A stretch of DNA of 64,000 nucleotides from Massiliimalia massiliensis (GTDB taxonomy: Bacteria; Bacillota; Clostridia; Oscillospirales; Ruminococcaceae), in assembly GCF_900155615.1 (NCBI RefSeq), contig NZ_FUHT01000002.1, positions 62,001-126,000 on the forward strand, given 5' to 3'. The position numbers were made by a program, and so were the translations under genes. Shown here piece by piece: positions 36,987-46,303 of the stretch (the stretch's first letter is position 1; every line of letters starts with the position of its first letter). The notes below the pieces were generated by a model, which saw only the letters and a list, made by a program, of their open reading frames with translations, ran no database searches and was not told where the DNA came from.

Positions 36987-37487
36987 ATGCCGAACACCAA
37001 AAAAGTCGCAGTAATTATGGGAAGCGACAGTGATTTACCGGTTTTAAAAAACACCATCAACACCTTAAAGGGCTTTGGAATTGAGGTAGAGACACATATC
37101 ATGTCCGCACACCGCACACCCGCCCAGGCCTGTGAATTTTCCTCAAAGGCGCGCGAAAACGGATTTGGCGTGATTATTGCCGCCGCCGGAAAGGCCGCCC
37201 ATCTTGCAGGCGTTCTTGCCGCACATACTACCCTGCCTGTGATTGGAATTCCAATTAAGGCTTCTACGTTAGACGGGCTCGACGCGCTGCTCTCCACCGT
37301 TCAAATGCCAAAAGGAATTCCGGTTGCGACCGTTGCCATCGACGGCGCGGACAACGCGGCGATTCTGGCAGTACAGATTCTGGCTGTTTCCGATGAAGGC
37401 TTAGTGAAACAGCTCAGCGAAATGAAAGAGAAGATGACCGCAGAGGTCGTTGCAAAAGATCAAAAGCTGCAGGAAGAATTAAATTAG
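36987..37487 (+). CDS. purE: N5-carboxyaminoimidazole ribonucleotide mutase
   Basis: 166 residues, class I PurE: MGSDSDLPVLK, the catalytic MSAHRTP loop with His, and AAGKAAHLAGVLAAHT. It converts N5-CAIR to CAIR in de novo purine synthesis. The ATG at 36987 follows AAAGGA; a TTG two codons earlier is a weaker choice. It is the first gene of an eight-gene pur operon. No purK is visible in this window. Confidence 0.95.
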   Translation: MPNTKKVAVIMGSDSDLPVLKNTINTLKGFGIEVETHIMSAHRTPAQACEFSSKARENGFGVIIAAAGKAAHLAGVLAAHTTLPVIGIPIKASTLDGLDALLSTVQMPKGIPVATVAIDGADNAAILAVQILAVSDEGLVKQLSEMKEKMTAEVVAKDQKLQEELN

Positions 37488-37518
37488 TTCTTTTACAAAA
37501 TATCAGGGAGGAAGAAAA

Positions 37519-38229
37519 ATGAAAAAAATCGAACAGCTCTATGAAGGAAAGGCAAAAAAAGTCTGGACAACCGAGGATCCGGAACTGTTGATCGTTGATT
37601 ACAAGGATGATGCAACCGCTGGAAACGGAGCCAAAAAAGGGACAATCCATGACAAGGGAATCATCAACAACCGCGTAACCAATCATTTGATGAAAATGCT
37701 GGAAAAGGAAGGGGTTCCGACCCACCTTGTGGAAGAGATTTCCGACCGAGAAACCATTGTAAAAAAAGTTACCATTGTTCCCCTGGAGGTCATTGTCAGA
37801 AACATTGCCGCCGGTTCCCTTTCCAAACGGATCGGCCTGCCGGAAGGCACCCCGATGAAGAAAACTGTCCTGGAATTCTGCTACAAGGACGACGCGCTCG
37901 GCGACCCGATGGTAAACGAATACCACATTCTCGCAATGGAGTGGTGCACCAAGGAAGAGCTCGGCCTGATTGCCAAATACGCGCTGAAAGTGAACGAAGC
38001 TCTTTCCGCTTACCTCAAGGAAGTGAACATCCAGTTGATTGACTTTAAGCTGGAATTCGGCAAGCTGAGCGACGGCACCATTGTCCTGGCGGATGAAATT
38101 TCCCCGGATACCTGCCGTTTCTGGGATACCGTTACCCACGAAAAGCTGGACAAAGACCGCTTCAGAAGAGATATGGGCGGAGAAGAGGACGCCTATAAAG
38201 AAGTAATGAAACGTCTGATGGGTGAATAA
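37519..38229 (+). CDS. purC: SAICAR synthetase
   Basis: 236 residues. It ligates aspartate to CAIR with ATP. Signatures are LYEGKAKKVW, VPLEVIVRNIAAGSL, DFKLEFGK and the Mg/ATP site ILADEISPD (read ...VLADEISPDTCRFWD). The ATG has GGGAGG at good spacing, 31 bases after purE. Confidence 0.96.
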   Translation: MKKIEQLYEGKAKKVWTTEDPELLIVDYKDDATAGNGAKKGTIHDKGIINNRVTNHLMKMLEKEGVPTHLVEEISDRETIVKKVTIVPLEVIVRNIAAGSLSKRIGLPEGTPMKKTVLEFCYKDDALGDPMVNEYHILAMEWCTKEELGLIAKYALKVNEALSAYLKEVNIQLIDFKLEFGKLSDGTIVLADEISPDTCRFWDTVTHEKLDKDRFRRDMGGEEDAYKEVMKRLMGE

Positions 38230-38310
38230 TTGAGTCTGATGGGCAGCCCTACCGCTGCCCTGTCCTCTTTATCATAAAAAAGCAAGAAAGTAAAAAAGGA
38301 TGTGTTTTGT

Positions 38311-39723
38311 TTGGGTGGAATTTTTGGCGCTGTTTCCAAGACAGACTGCGCGATGGACGTCTTTTTTGGGACAGACTACCACTCCCATCTGGGTACCCGG
38401 AGAGGCGGGATGGCAGTTTATACCGGCAAGGGATTTGAACGGTCGATTCACAACATTGAAAATTCCCCGTTCCGTACCAAATTTGAACGGGATATCTTAG
38501 AGATGAGCGGTAACATGGGAATTGGCTGCATCAGTGACAACGAGCCGCAGCCGCTGATTGTCCGTTCCCATCTCGGAAGCTATGCGATCACCACGGTTGG
38601 GCGGATCAACAATGAGGAAGAACTGCTGAAAAAGGCGTTTGAAAACGGGATGTCCCATTTTCTTGAAATGAGCGGCGAGCGGATTAACGCTACCGAATTG
38701 GTTGCCTCCCTGATTAACCAGAAGGATTCTCTGGAGGAGGGGATTCGTTACGCGCAGGATCTGATTGACGGATCGATGACCCTGCTGCTCCTGACAAAAG
38801 ACGGATTGTATGCCGCACGGGACAAAATGGGACGTACCCCAGTCATCATCGGCCAGAAGGAGGACGCTTTCTGCGCTTCCTTTGAATCCTTCGCTTTCCT
38901 GAATCTGGGCTACAGGCCGGAACGGGAGCTGGGGGCAGGCGAGGTTGTATTCCTGACGCCTGACGGTGTCACCGTCAAAATCCCGCCCAGGAAAAAGAAA
39001 AAGGTCTGTGCCTTTTTGTGGACCTATTACGGCTATCCAACCTCCTGTTATGAAGGAATCGACGTAGAGCAGATGCGCTATCGCTGCGGAGAAATCCTTG
39101 CGAAAAACGACATTGAGGTGGATATCGATTCAGTCGCCGGCGTCCCGGATTCCGGTGTCGCGCATGCAATCGGCTATGCCAACCAGTCCAGGGTGCCGTT
39201 TTCCCGTCCGTTTATCAAATACACCCCCACCTGGCCAAGAAGCTTTATGCCGCCGAAACAGTCCATGCGAAACCAGATCGCGCATATGAAGCTAATTCCG
39301 GTTGACTCCCTGATCCGGGATAAAAAGCTTTTGTTCATTGACGATTCCATCGTCCGGGGAACTCAGATGCGGGAAACGGTTGAATTTTTATATGAAAGCG
39401 GCGCGAAGGAAGTGCATATCCGTTCCGCATGTCCGCCGATTATGTATGGCTGCAAATATCTCAACTTCTCCCGTTCCACCTCGGAAATGGATTTGATTAC
39501 CCGGCGAACAATCGCCGAGCTGGAGGGCACTGAGGATGTCCCGGAGGAGACTGTACAGAAATACAGCGATTTCCGCTGCCCGGAATATCATAAAATGATC
39601 GAAAAAATCTGCGAAAAGCTAAACTTTACCTCCCTGCGTTACCAGTCACTGGAAGGGATGCTCGATTCTATCGGAATTGATCCGGAGGACGTCTGCACCT
39701 ACTGCTGGAATGGCAAAGAGTAA
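38311..39723 (+). CDS. purF: PurF-type amidophosphoribosyltransferase without N-terminal Cys
   Basis: Class II glutamine-amidotransferase fold followed by a type I PRTase domain with the PRPP motif [13 protein letters not shown] and [14 protein letters not shown]. It should make phosphoribosylamine from PRPP. Homology begins at [13 protein letters not shown] choose the TTG at 38311, 10 bases after AAAAAAGGA, giving M-GG... A GTG at 38302 is the alternative. In either case Cys is not residue 2, so the catalytic N-terminal nucleophile of class II amidotransferases is missing; this may be an ammonia-using subfamily. A GGGCAGC/GCTGCCC hairpin at 38241-38260 lies between purC and this gene. Confidence 0.85.
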   Translation: MGGIFGAVSKTDCAMDVFFGTDYHSHLGTRRGGMAVYTGKGFERSIHNIENSPFRTKFERDILEMSGNMGIGCISDNEPQPLIVRSHLGSYAITTVGRINNEEELLKKAFENGMSHFLEMSGERINATELVASLINQKDSLEEGIRYAQDLIDGSMTLLLLTKDGLYAARDKMGRTPVIIGQKEDAFCASFESFAFLNLGYRPERELGAGEVVFLTPDGVTVKIPPRKKKKVCAFLWTYYGYPTSCYEGIDVEQMRYRCGEILAKNDIEVDIDSVAGVPDSGVAHAIGYANQSRVPFSRPFIKYTPTWPRSFMPPKQSMRNQIAHMKLIPVDSLIRDKKLLFIDDSIVRGTQMRETVEFLYESGAKEVHIRSACPPIMYGCKYLNFSRSTSEMDLITRRTIAELEGTEDVPEETVQKYSDFRCPEYHKMIEKICEKLNFTSLRYQSLEGMLDSIGIDPEDVCTYCWNGKE

Positions 39724-39745
39724 CAGAAAAGAAAGGAATTTTTGT

Positions 39746-40780
39746 ATGAAAAGTTTCAGCGAAAGCTATAAAGAAGCCGGTGTTGACGTAACCGCCGGCT
39801 ACAAGGCTGTCGAATTAATGAAAATGCATGTTGCCAAAACCATGACCAAGGGCGCTTTATCCGGGATTGGTGGTTTCGGCGGGCTGTTTGAACTGGACTT
39901 AACCGGGATTTCCAAACCGGTACTGGTTTCCGGCACCGACGGCGTCGGTACAAAGCTCAAGCTCGCCTTTCTGATGGACCGGCACAATACCGTCGGGATT
40001 GACTGCGTCGCCATGTGTGTCAACGACATTATCTGCTGCGGCGCGAAGCCGCTTTTCTTCCTCGATTATATCGCGCTCGGAAAAAACGTTCCGGAAAAGG
40101 TGGCCGATATCGTTTCCGGTGTTGCAGAAGGCTGTGTGCAGGCAGGAGCCGCTCTGATCGGCGGTGAGACCGCTGAGATGCCAGGCTTTTATCCCGTTGA
40201 TGAATACGACCTGGCAGGCTTCTCCGTCGGTGTCGTGGATAAGGAAAAGGTACTCCATCCGGAATATCAGAAGGCCGGGGATATCCTGATCGCCCTTCCG
40301 TCCAGCGGCGTGCATTCCAACGGCTTCAGCTTAGTGCGGAAGGTATTTGACGTGGAAAACCGCAGCCTGACGGAAATGATCCCGGAATTGGGCGCTTCGC
40401 TCGGAGACACCCTGCTGACTCCGACAAAAATCTATGTGAAGCCCATCCTGAAGCTGCTCGAGGAAGTGGAAGTCCATGCGATCTCTCACATTACCGGCGG
40501 CGGTTTCTATGAAAACATTCCGCGTTCCATACCGAAACATCTTTCCGCTAAAATCGACCGCAGCGCTGTACGGGTTCTGCCAATCTTTGATTACATCATG
40601 AAGGTTGGAAATATTCCGGAACGCGACATGTTCAATACCTTTAATATGGGCGCCGGGATGATTATTTCTGTATCCCCTGAGTTTGCTGACAGCGCTATCG
40701 CGAGCCTGAAAGCCTCCGGCGAGGACGCCTATATCATCGGCGAGCTGGTGCGCGGGGAAAACGGAGTGGAAATATGCTAA
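39746..40780 (+). CDS. purM: Phosphoribosylformylglycinamidine cyclo-ligase
   Basis: 344 residues, AIR synthetase. It shows [19 protein letters not shown], the ATP-binding [33 protein letters not shown] and [13 protein letters not shown]. It converts FGAM to AIR. The ATG at 39746 follows GAAAGGAA; a longer frame overlapping purF is not homologous. Its last codons overlap the purN start. Confidence 0.96.
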   Translation: MKSFSESYKEAGVDVTAGYKAVELMKMHVAKTMTKGALSGIGGFGGLFELDLTGISKPVLVSGTDGVGTKLKLAFLMDRHNTVGIDCVAMCVNDIICCGAKPLFFLDYIALGKNVPEKVADIVSGVAEGCVQAGAALIGGETAEMPGFYPVDEYDLAGFSVGVVDKEKVLHPEYQKAGDILIALPSSGVHSNGFSLVRKVFDVENRSLTEMIPELGASLGDTLLTPTKIYVKPILKLLEEVEVHAISHITGGGFYENIPRSIPKHLSAKIDRSAVRVLPIFDYIMKVGNIPERDMFNTFNMGAGMIISVSPEFADSAIASLKASGEDAYIIGELVRGENGVEIC

Positions 40781-41400
40781 ATATCGTAGTATTGGTGTCC
40801 GGCGGCGGAACAAACCTGCAGGCGCTGATCAACGCCGAGAAGGACGGAAAGATTCAAAACGGCAGGATTTGCTGTGTGATCTCCTCCAAGCCAGGCGCAT
40901 ATGCACTGGAACGCGCGCAGCAAAACGGAATTAAAACCCGCGTTTTAAACCGGAAGGAATATCCTGACGTTGCCTCCTACAGCCAGGCGGTTTTAGCGGC
41001 CTTACAGGAAGAGCAGGCAGACTTAGTCGTTTATGCCGGATTTATGACCATTCTGGACGAAAGCGTATGCAGCGCATATCCAAACCGGATGATGAACGTC
41101 CACCCCGCTCTGATTCCAAGCTTCTGCGGAAAAGGATTTTACGGCCTTCATGTCCATGAGGCGGCATTGGAAAAGGGCGTCAAGCTAACGGGCGCCACTG
41201 TGCATTTCGTCACCGCAGTCTGCGACGGCGGGCCGATCATTCTGCAGAAAGCTGTCCCGGTCGAAAACGGGGACACTCCCGAAACCCTGCAGAAACGCGT
41301 GATGGAGCAGGCGGAATGGGAGATTCTGCCGAGAGCGGTCTCCCTGTTTTGCGAAGGAAAAATCAAGGTGGAAAACGGACTGGCTTATGTCCTCGATTAG
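40774..41400 (+). CDS. purN: Phosphoribosylglycinamide formyltransferase 1
   Basis: 208 residues, formyl-THF-dependent GAR transformylase: [33 protein letters not shown] with the catalytic Asn/His region, and [12 protein letters not shown] with the Asp. The ATG overlaps the purM stop by seven bases (ATGCTAA), implying translational coupling. Confidence 0.95.
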   Translation: MLNIVVLVSGGGTNLQALINAEKDGKIQNGRICCVISSKPGAYALERAQQNGIKTRVLNRKEYPDVASYSQAVLAALQEEQADLVVYAGFMTILDESVCSAYPNRMMNVHPALIPSFCGKGFYGLHVHEAALEKGVKLTGATVHFVTAVCDGGPIILQKAVPVENGDTPETLQKRVMEQAEWEILPRAVSLFCEGKIKVENGLAYVLD

Positions 41401-41415
41401 AAAGGAAGGATTGCA

Positions 41416-42132
41416 ATGAATTTTGTGAACATAAAATCGGAGCTGGAAGGAAATACTTATCCCGGCAGAGGAATTATCCTGGGAATGACTCCGGATGGCG
41501 CCAAGGCGGCAATCGCCTATTTTATCATGGGGCGAAGTGAAAATTCCAGAAACCGCGTCTTTGTCGAGGACGGCGCCGGAATCCGGACGCAGGCATTCGA
41601 CCCTGCCAAGCTGTCCGATCCATCCCTGATCATCTATTCCCCTGTCCGCGTGCTGGACGAACACACCGTTGTCACCAACGGCGACCAGACCGACACGGTA
41701 TATGATTTCATGGCGAATGGGAGAACCTTTGAAGAAGCGCTCCGCACCCGTACCTTTGAACCGGACTCCCCGAACTATACTCCGAGAATTTCCGGTATCG
41801 TAACATTGAGCGAAGAAGCATTCTCCTATAAGCTTTCCATCCTGAAAAGTAATAACGGGAATTCTGATTCTGTTCAGCGATTCTTCTACGAATATGCGCA
41901 GCCCGTTGCCGGAGAAGGCCATTTTATCCACACCTACGCCTGCGATGGGAATCCGATTCCATCCTATGAAGGAGACCCGCAGGGAGTAGTCATTGAAGAG
42001 AATGATCTGGACGCGTTTACCAAAACCGTCTGGGAAGGACTCAATGCGGATAATAAGGTTTCCCTCTTCACCCGCTTCATCGACCTGAAAACCGGAAAAA
42101 CAGAAAGCCGGATTATGAATAAAAACAAGTAA
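41416..42132 (+). CDS. purO: IMP cyclohydrolase, archaeal PurO type
   Basis: 238 residues. The protein has the PurO/NTN-hydrolase-like signatures NTYPGRGIILGMT near the start, YFIMGRSENSRNR, and GDQTDTVYD in the middle. PurO closes FAICAR to IMP, the last step of purine synthesis. In most bacteria this step is done by the N-terminal half of PurH; here it is a separate gene directly followed by a stand-alone AICAR transformylase, so the two PurH activities are split. The ATG has AAAGGAAGG at 6 bases. Confidence 0.9.
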   Translation: MNFVNIKSELEGNTYPGRGIILGMTPDGAKAAIAYFIMGRSENSRNRVFVEDGAGIRTQAFDPAKLSDPSLIIYSPVRVLDEHTVVTNGDQTDTVYDFMANGRTFEEALRTRTFEPDSPNYTPRISGIVTLSEEAFSYKLSILKSNNGNSDSVQRFFYEYAQPVAGEGHFIHTYACDGNPIPSYEGDPQGVVIEENDLDAFTKTVWEGLNADNKVSLFTRFIDLKTGKTESRIMNKNK

Positions 42133-42155
42133 CGTAATAAAGGAGTGGAATTAAT

Positions 42156-43331
42156 ATGGCAAACGAATTGTTTTTAAAATACGGATGTAATCCGAATCAG
42201 AAGCCATCCCGGATTTTTATGAAGGACGGAGAGCTTCCAATCACTGTTTTAAACGGGAAACCGGGATATATCAACTTTCTGGACGCCTTTAACAGCTGGC
42301 AGCTTGTCAAAGAACTGAAAACGGCAACCGGCCTTCCTGCCGCCGCTTCCTTTAAGCATGTCAGCCCTGCCGGCGCTGCGGTTGCAGTTCCGATGTCCGA
42401 CACGCTGAAAAAAATCTATTTTGTCGATGACCTTCAGCTCTCACCGTTGGCAACGGCCTATGCCAGAGCAAGGGGCGCCGACAGGATGTCCTCCTACGGC
42501 GATTTTATCGCGCTGAGCGATCCCTGTGACAAGGAAACCGCCACGTTAATTCAGCGGGAGGTATCCGACGGAATTATTGCACCCGGCTATACTGACGAGG
42601 CGCTGGAAATTCTCAAGTCAAAACGGAAAGGCACCTATAATATTATTCAGATTGACGAGGCTTATCAGCCTGCTCCGATAGAACATAAGGACTGCTTTGG
42701 CATTACCTTTGAGCAGGGCCGCAACGAACTGAAAATCGACGAAGAAATGCTCCAGAACCTTGTAACCGATAATAAAGACCTGACGGCAGAAGCAAAACGC
42801 GATCTGGTTCTCTCCCTGATCACCTTGAAATACACCCAGTCCAACTCCGTTTGCTATGCAAAGGACGGACAGGCAATCGGCATCGGCGCAGGCCAGCAAT
42901 CCAGAATCCACTGTACCCGCTTAGCTGGAAACAAAGCCGATATCTGGTTTTTGCGCCAGCATCCGAAAGTTCTTGCCCTTCCGTTCAAGGAGGATATCCG
43001 CCGTCCTGACCGCGACAACACCATCGACGTCTATATCTCGGACGATTACGAAGACGTGATCGGAGACGGCAACTGGCAGCAGATGTTTACCGAACAGCCT
43101 GCACCCCTGACCAGAGAAGAAAAGAAGGAATGGCTCGGAAGGATGTCCGGCGTGGCGCTGGGCTCTGACGCCTTCTTCCCGTTTGGGGACAATATTGAGC
43201 GCGCCCACCGCAGCGGCGTGGAATTTATCGCACAGCCGGGCGGATCTATCCGGGACGATAACGTGATTGAAACCTGTAATAAATACGGAATTTCTATGGC
43301 GTTCACCGGAATTCGGCTGTTCCATCATTAA
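42156..43331 (+). CDS. AICAR transformylase, stand-alone (PurH C-terminal type)
   Basis: 391 residues. It has SFKHVSPAGAAVAVP with the catalytic Lys-His, SPLATAYARARGADRMSS, KYTQSNSVCYA, GIGAGQQSRIHCTRLA and SDAFFPFGDNIERA. These belong to the formyltransferase domain of PurH; the MGS-like IMP cyclohydrolase domain is absent and its job is filled by the adjacent purO. It formylates AICAR with N10-formyl-THF. Sometimes called PurV in the literature. The ATG has AAAGGAG about 10 bases upstream. Confidence 0.9.
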   Translation: MANELFLKYGCNPNQKPSRIFMKDGELPITVLNGKPGYINFLDAFNSWQLVKELKTATGLPAAASFKHVSPAGAAVAVPMSDTLKKIYFVDDLQLSPLATAYARARGADRMSSYGDFIALSDPCDKETATLIQREVSDGIIAPGYTDEALEILKSKRKGTYNIIQIDEAYQPAPIEHKDCFGITFEQGRNELKIDEEMLQNLVTDNKDLTAEAKRDLVLSLITLKYTQSNSVCYAKDGQAIGIGAGQQSRIHCTRLAGNKADIWFLRQHPKVLALPFKEDIRRPDRDNTIDVYISDDYEDVIGDGNWQQMFTEQPAPLTREEKKEWLGRMSGVALGSDAFFPFGDNIERAHRSGVEFIAQPGGSIRDDNVIETCNKYGISMAFTGIRLFHH

Positions 43332-43356
43332 TCTTGATTCAAAGGAGAAATAGCGG

Positions 43357-44631
43357 ATGAACATCCTCGTAATCGGAAGCGGCGGACGGGAACACGCCAT
43401 CATAAAAAAAATAAAAGAAAACCCCAAGGCAACAAACATTTTTGCAGCGCCCGGAAACGGCGGAATTTCAAAGGATGCCAAGTGTATCCCGGTCAAGGCC
43501 TGTGATATTGACGGGATGTGCGCGCTCTGCAGAGAAAAGCAGATTGACTTTGCCGTTGTTGCGCCGGACGACCCGCTGGTAGCCGGAATGGTCGACGCCC
43601 TAAATGACATCGGCGTGCGTACCTTTGGCCCGAACAAGGCGGCGGCCATCATTGAAGGCAGCAAGGTTTATTCTAAGGAATTGATGAAAAAATACCATAT
43701 CCCAACCGCGGGCTATGAAGTATTTGACGATCCTCAAAAAGCGGTTGCCTATATCAAAGAACAGGACACCTATCCAACAGTTGTCAAGGCTGACGGCTTG
43801 GCTTTGGGCAAGGGTGTGATCATAGCGGAAAGCTTTGAGCAGGCAAAGGACGCCGTCCATTCGATTATGGAGGACAAAATTTTCGGGGAAAGCGGCAGCA
43901 AGGTTGTAATCGAGGAATTCCTGACCGGGCCGGAGGTTTCCGTTCTCACCTTCTGCGACTCCAAAACAATTGTTCCGATGGTTTCCTCCATGGACCACAA
44001 ACGCGCCCTGGACGGCGACAAGGGACTAAACACCGGCGGAATGGGAACAATCGCGCCGAATCCCTGCTATACGGATGAGATTGCCAAAACCTGTATGGAA
44101 ACCATCTTCATCCCCACAATGGAAGCTCTGAATCAGGAAGGCCGCCCGTTCCAGGGCTGCATCTTCTTCGGTTTAATGATTACTCCTAAGGGACCGAAGG
44201 TCATCGAGTATAACTGCCGGTTCGGTGACCCGGAAACGCAGGTAGTTCTGCCGCTTCTGGAAAGCGATCTGCTGGATATTTTCGAAGCAGTTTCAGACAA
44301 ACGGCTAAGCGACGTTCCTGTCAAGTTTGCCAGGGACAAAGCGGCAGCCTGTGTAGTTGCCGCCTCCGGCGGTTACCCGCAGAAATACCAGACCGGCCTT
44401 CCGATCTCTGGACTAGATGAAAACGGCGGAAGCGGCCTGGCTGTCATCTATCATGCCGGAACCAAATTTGAGGACGGGAAATTCCTGACTGCAGGCGGCC
44501 GTGTGCTGGGCGTCACCCAGACCGGAAGCACCTTGGAAGAGGCTCTTAGTGGCGCCTATTCCGCTTTGGAAACCATTCATTTTGATCAGATTCATTTCCG
44601 GCACGATATTGGAAAAAAGGCCGGGTTATAA
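43357..44631 (+). CDS. purD: Phosphoribosylamine-glycine ligase
   Basis: 424 residues, ATP-grasp: VIGSGGREHAI, APGNGG, PTVVKADGLALGKGV, LNTGGMGTIAPNP and EYNCRFGDPE. It makes GAR from phosphoribosylamine. The ATG follows AAAGGAG. It is the last gene of the pur operon, with a strong terminator downstream. purL, purQ, purB and purK are not in this window. Confidence 0.96.
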   Translation: MNILVIGSGGREHAIIKKIKENPKATNIFAAPGNGGISKDAKCIPVKACDIDGMCALCREKQIDFAVVAPDDPLVAGMVDALNDIGVRTFGPNKAAAIIEGSKVYSKELMKKYHIPTAGYEVFDDPQKAVAYIKEQDTYPTVVKADGLALGKGVIIAESFEQAKDAVHSIMEDKIFGESGSKVVIEEFLTGPEVSVLTFCDSKTIVPMVSSMDHKRALDGDKGLNTGGMGTIAPNPCYTDEIAKTCMETIFIPTMEALNQEGRPFQGCIFFGLMITPKGPKVIEYNCRFGDPETQVVLPLLESDLLDIFEAVSDKRLSDVPVKFARDKAAACVVAASGGYPQKYQTGLPISGLDENGGSGLAVIYHAGTKFEDGKFLTAGGRVLGVTQTGSTLEEALSGAYSALETIHFDQIHFRHDIGKKAGL

Positions 44632-44635
44632 TAAA

Positions 44636-44674
44636 AAATAGAAGGGGGAATAAAAATCATTCCCCCTTCTATTT
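44636..44674. terminator. Bidirectional terminator after purD
   Basis: AAATAGAAGGGGGAA (44636-44650) pairs perfectly with 44660-44674. It also terminates the convergent hypothetical gene, touching its stop codon. Confidence 0.88.
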
Positions 44675-45195
44675 CAGTCCTGCGGATAATAAGTAAGCGC
44701 CTCATCCGGACGAGCAGGATCGTACACAACCACATTATTTTCTCTCGCATACAAAATACCATCTTTAGAATAGAAGGTGCGGTTTTCCTTCGGACAGTTT
44801 ATCCAGGAAAACTGCTCCCATTCTATTTCGTTAATCTCCGAAATATGTTTTCCCATATTTAATGTAAACTGTACTTTTTCTACAGGCATATAAGATTCAT
44901 TGTCAGGAGCAACAAAACACAATACCGGAGCGCCTATACCGTGATAACCACCCAATCCTGTCACAGGTTTGCCATGATATTGATCAGGGATTGTGATCTC
45001 ACTCGACTTACCATCCCAAAAACAAGTTCCGACAAAACATTTCCGTACTCCTTCATAGATATCAATATCTTTACTGCGAACCGCTTGACTATAAAAATAG
45101 CAGGAATCCATAAAACAAAAACTACATTTTGTAATTCCAACGATTATGATAATTAGGATTATCAGGGATGCAGCGATACAAGACAGCTTTTTCAT
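44674..45195 (-). CDS. Membrane-anchored hypothetical protein with an LRR_5-like segment
   Basis: 173 residues. One N-terminal hydrophobic helix (about 6-24), then an extracellular-type domain with five or six cysteines. The phrase EITIPDQYHGKPVTGLGG is the consensus of BspA-like leucine-rich repeats (LRR_5), here seemingly a single unit. The C-terminal half contains FYSKDGILYARENNVVVYDP, also typical of BspA-like proteins. The coding sequence is more A/T-rich than its neighbours, hinting at recent acquisition. The ATG has GGGAG at about 6 bases. Function unknown. Confidence 0.6.
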   Translation of the reverse strand: MKKLSCIAASLIILIIIIVGITKCSFCFMDSCYFYSQAVRSKDIDIYEGVRKCFVGTCFWDGKSSEITIPDQYHGKPVTGLGGYHGIGAPVLCFVAPDNESYMPVEKVQFTLNMGKHISEINEIEWEQFSWINCPKENRTFYSKDGILYARENNVVVYDPARPDEALTYYPQD

Positions 45196-45270
45196 GTACT
45201 CTCCCTCTTTCTGTTTGGAATGGAAAGCCTTTACTACATTGTATCATCTGCATATATGAATTTCAATCAA

Positions 45271-45296
45271 AAAAGGACGGGAAACCCCGTCCTTTT
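45271..45296 (-). terminator. Terminator of the SpoIIQ-like gene
   Basis: An 11-bp perfect stem (45271-45281 with 45286-45296), with a T-run on the minus strand, two bases after the gene. Confidence 0.85.
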
Positions 45297-45298
45297 GC

Positions 45299-46024
45299 CT
45301 ATTTCATCAAACTCATCGGATCGACCCAGCTTCCGTCTTTTTTGATCCCAAGATGGAGGTGGCTTTCTTCTGCAATTTCAATTTCTGCTGTATTGCCAAC
45401 ATAGCCTAGAATATCCCCAACCTTGACTTCTGCGCCCTTTTTCACCGGTACGCTCGGCTTTAAGCCGCAATAGATGCTCTCATAGCCGTTTTGATGGGAA
45501 ACAGTTACTGTAACGCCCCACATAGCATCTTCTGTAATAGATTCCACAGTCCCGTCCGCTACTGCTTTCACCGGCGTGTTTGCAGCAGCCTTCAGGTCAA
45601 TCCCGTCATGAGTGCGCCATTCGTTCAGGGTTTTCGATTTGACGAGCTCCCCGTTGCTGTAATCATTTGAGGTTTCTCCCTCCAGAGGCATCGCAAAGCT
45701 CAGCTTCTTTGGCTGTACCGGAGTCTTGCTTGCTTCTGAGGAGGTATTGCCGCCGGATGTTTCTGATTCCACCGCAACGTCGCTTTCATTTTTGTTTACG
45801 TCCTCGATCTGCGGGTCATCATCTTCATTCTGAACTACGTCGATTTTGGATGATGTATTATTGAGATCGATTGTTCTGTCCTCGTGAATTTCCTGTACAG
45901 TCTGATTAATCCCTATATATAATGCGATGCCAATTGCAACAAGACATAAACCCAGCGCTGTATAAAAAATTCTTCTTTTCTTTTTTGTCACTTCTGCAGT
46001 TTGGGAAAATTGCATTTTTTTCAT
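45299..46024 (-). CDS. spoIIQ: M23 peptidase, SpoIIQ-like
   Basis: About 241 residues: short cytosolic N-terminus, one TM (about 20-40), a Ser/Glu/Asn-rich linker, then an M23 LytM domain. The zinc ligands are present: HDGID (H-x3-D) and HLHLG (H-x-H), so the domain looks catalytically intact, unlike B. subtilis SpoIIQ but like several clostridial SpoIIQ proteins. Length, topology and a sigma-F-type promoter support SpoIIQ, the forespore partner of SpoIIIAH. A general cell-wall endopeptidase remains possible. ATG at 46022-46024 is preferred by SD spacing; another ATG lies three codons upstream. Confidence 0.75.
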   Translation of the reverse strand: MKKMQFSQTAEVTKKKRRIFYTALGLCLVAIGIALYIGINQTVQEIHEDRTIDLNNTSSKIDVVQNEDDDPQIEDVNKNESDVAVESETSGGNTSSEASKTPVQPKKLSFAMPLEGETSNDYSNGELVKSKTLNEWRTHDGIDLKAAANTPVKAVADGTVESITEDAMWGVTVTVSHQNGYESIYCGLKPSVPVKKGAEVKVGDILGYVGNTAEIEIAEESHLHLGIKKDGSWVDPMSLMK

Positions 46025-46088
46025 AGATTGCATACCTCTTTTCTTATTATCGCCTGTTCCACCACAATCAGACGTCTCTGCTTATCAC

Positions 46089-46118
46089 TATTTTTGCCCA
46101 CTTGGAATTTATTTATAC
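46089..46118 (-). promoter_or_regulatory. Sigma-F-type promoter of the SpoIIQ-like gene
   Basis: On the minus strand GTATA (46114-46118), a 15-base spacer and GGCAAAAATA (46089-46098). The latter fits the sigma-F -10 consensus GGnnAnAHTR at every position. The usual spacer is about 15-16. Forespore expression is inferred. Confidence 0.65.
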
Positions 46119-46209
46119 AGTTGATTCATCTGGGAAAAAGAGACATGTAAAAATTAAAAGAAGAAAAAATTTAAATTGTCCAAAATTTCACAAAATCGCC
46201 AAAACCCTA

Positions 46210-46238
46210 TTGACTAATCCCTCAAAAAAAAATATAAT
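46210..46238 (+). promoter_or_regulatory. Sigma-A promoter of serC
   Basis: TTGACT (46210-46215), a 17-base spacer and TATAAT (46233-46238). The leader is only about 60 nt, too short for a T-box. Confidence 0.85.
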
Positions 46239-46303
46239 GAGATTATACTCACTTTAAAGAGCTAATTCGACAGAGAGTGAGCAAGTTGAATGGAGGAAGA
46301 AAC

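Noticed and set aside
37414-38139. 241-codon open frame on the minus strand
   Set aside because: Antisense to purC; low-complexity hydrophobic translation without an RBS.
46239-46303. T-box leader in front of serC
   Set aside because: The leader is only about 60 nt and has no T-box sequence or specifier loop.
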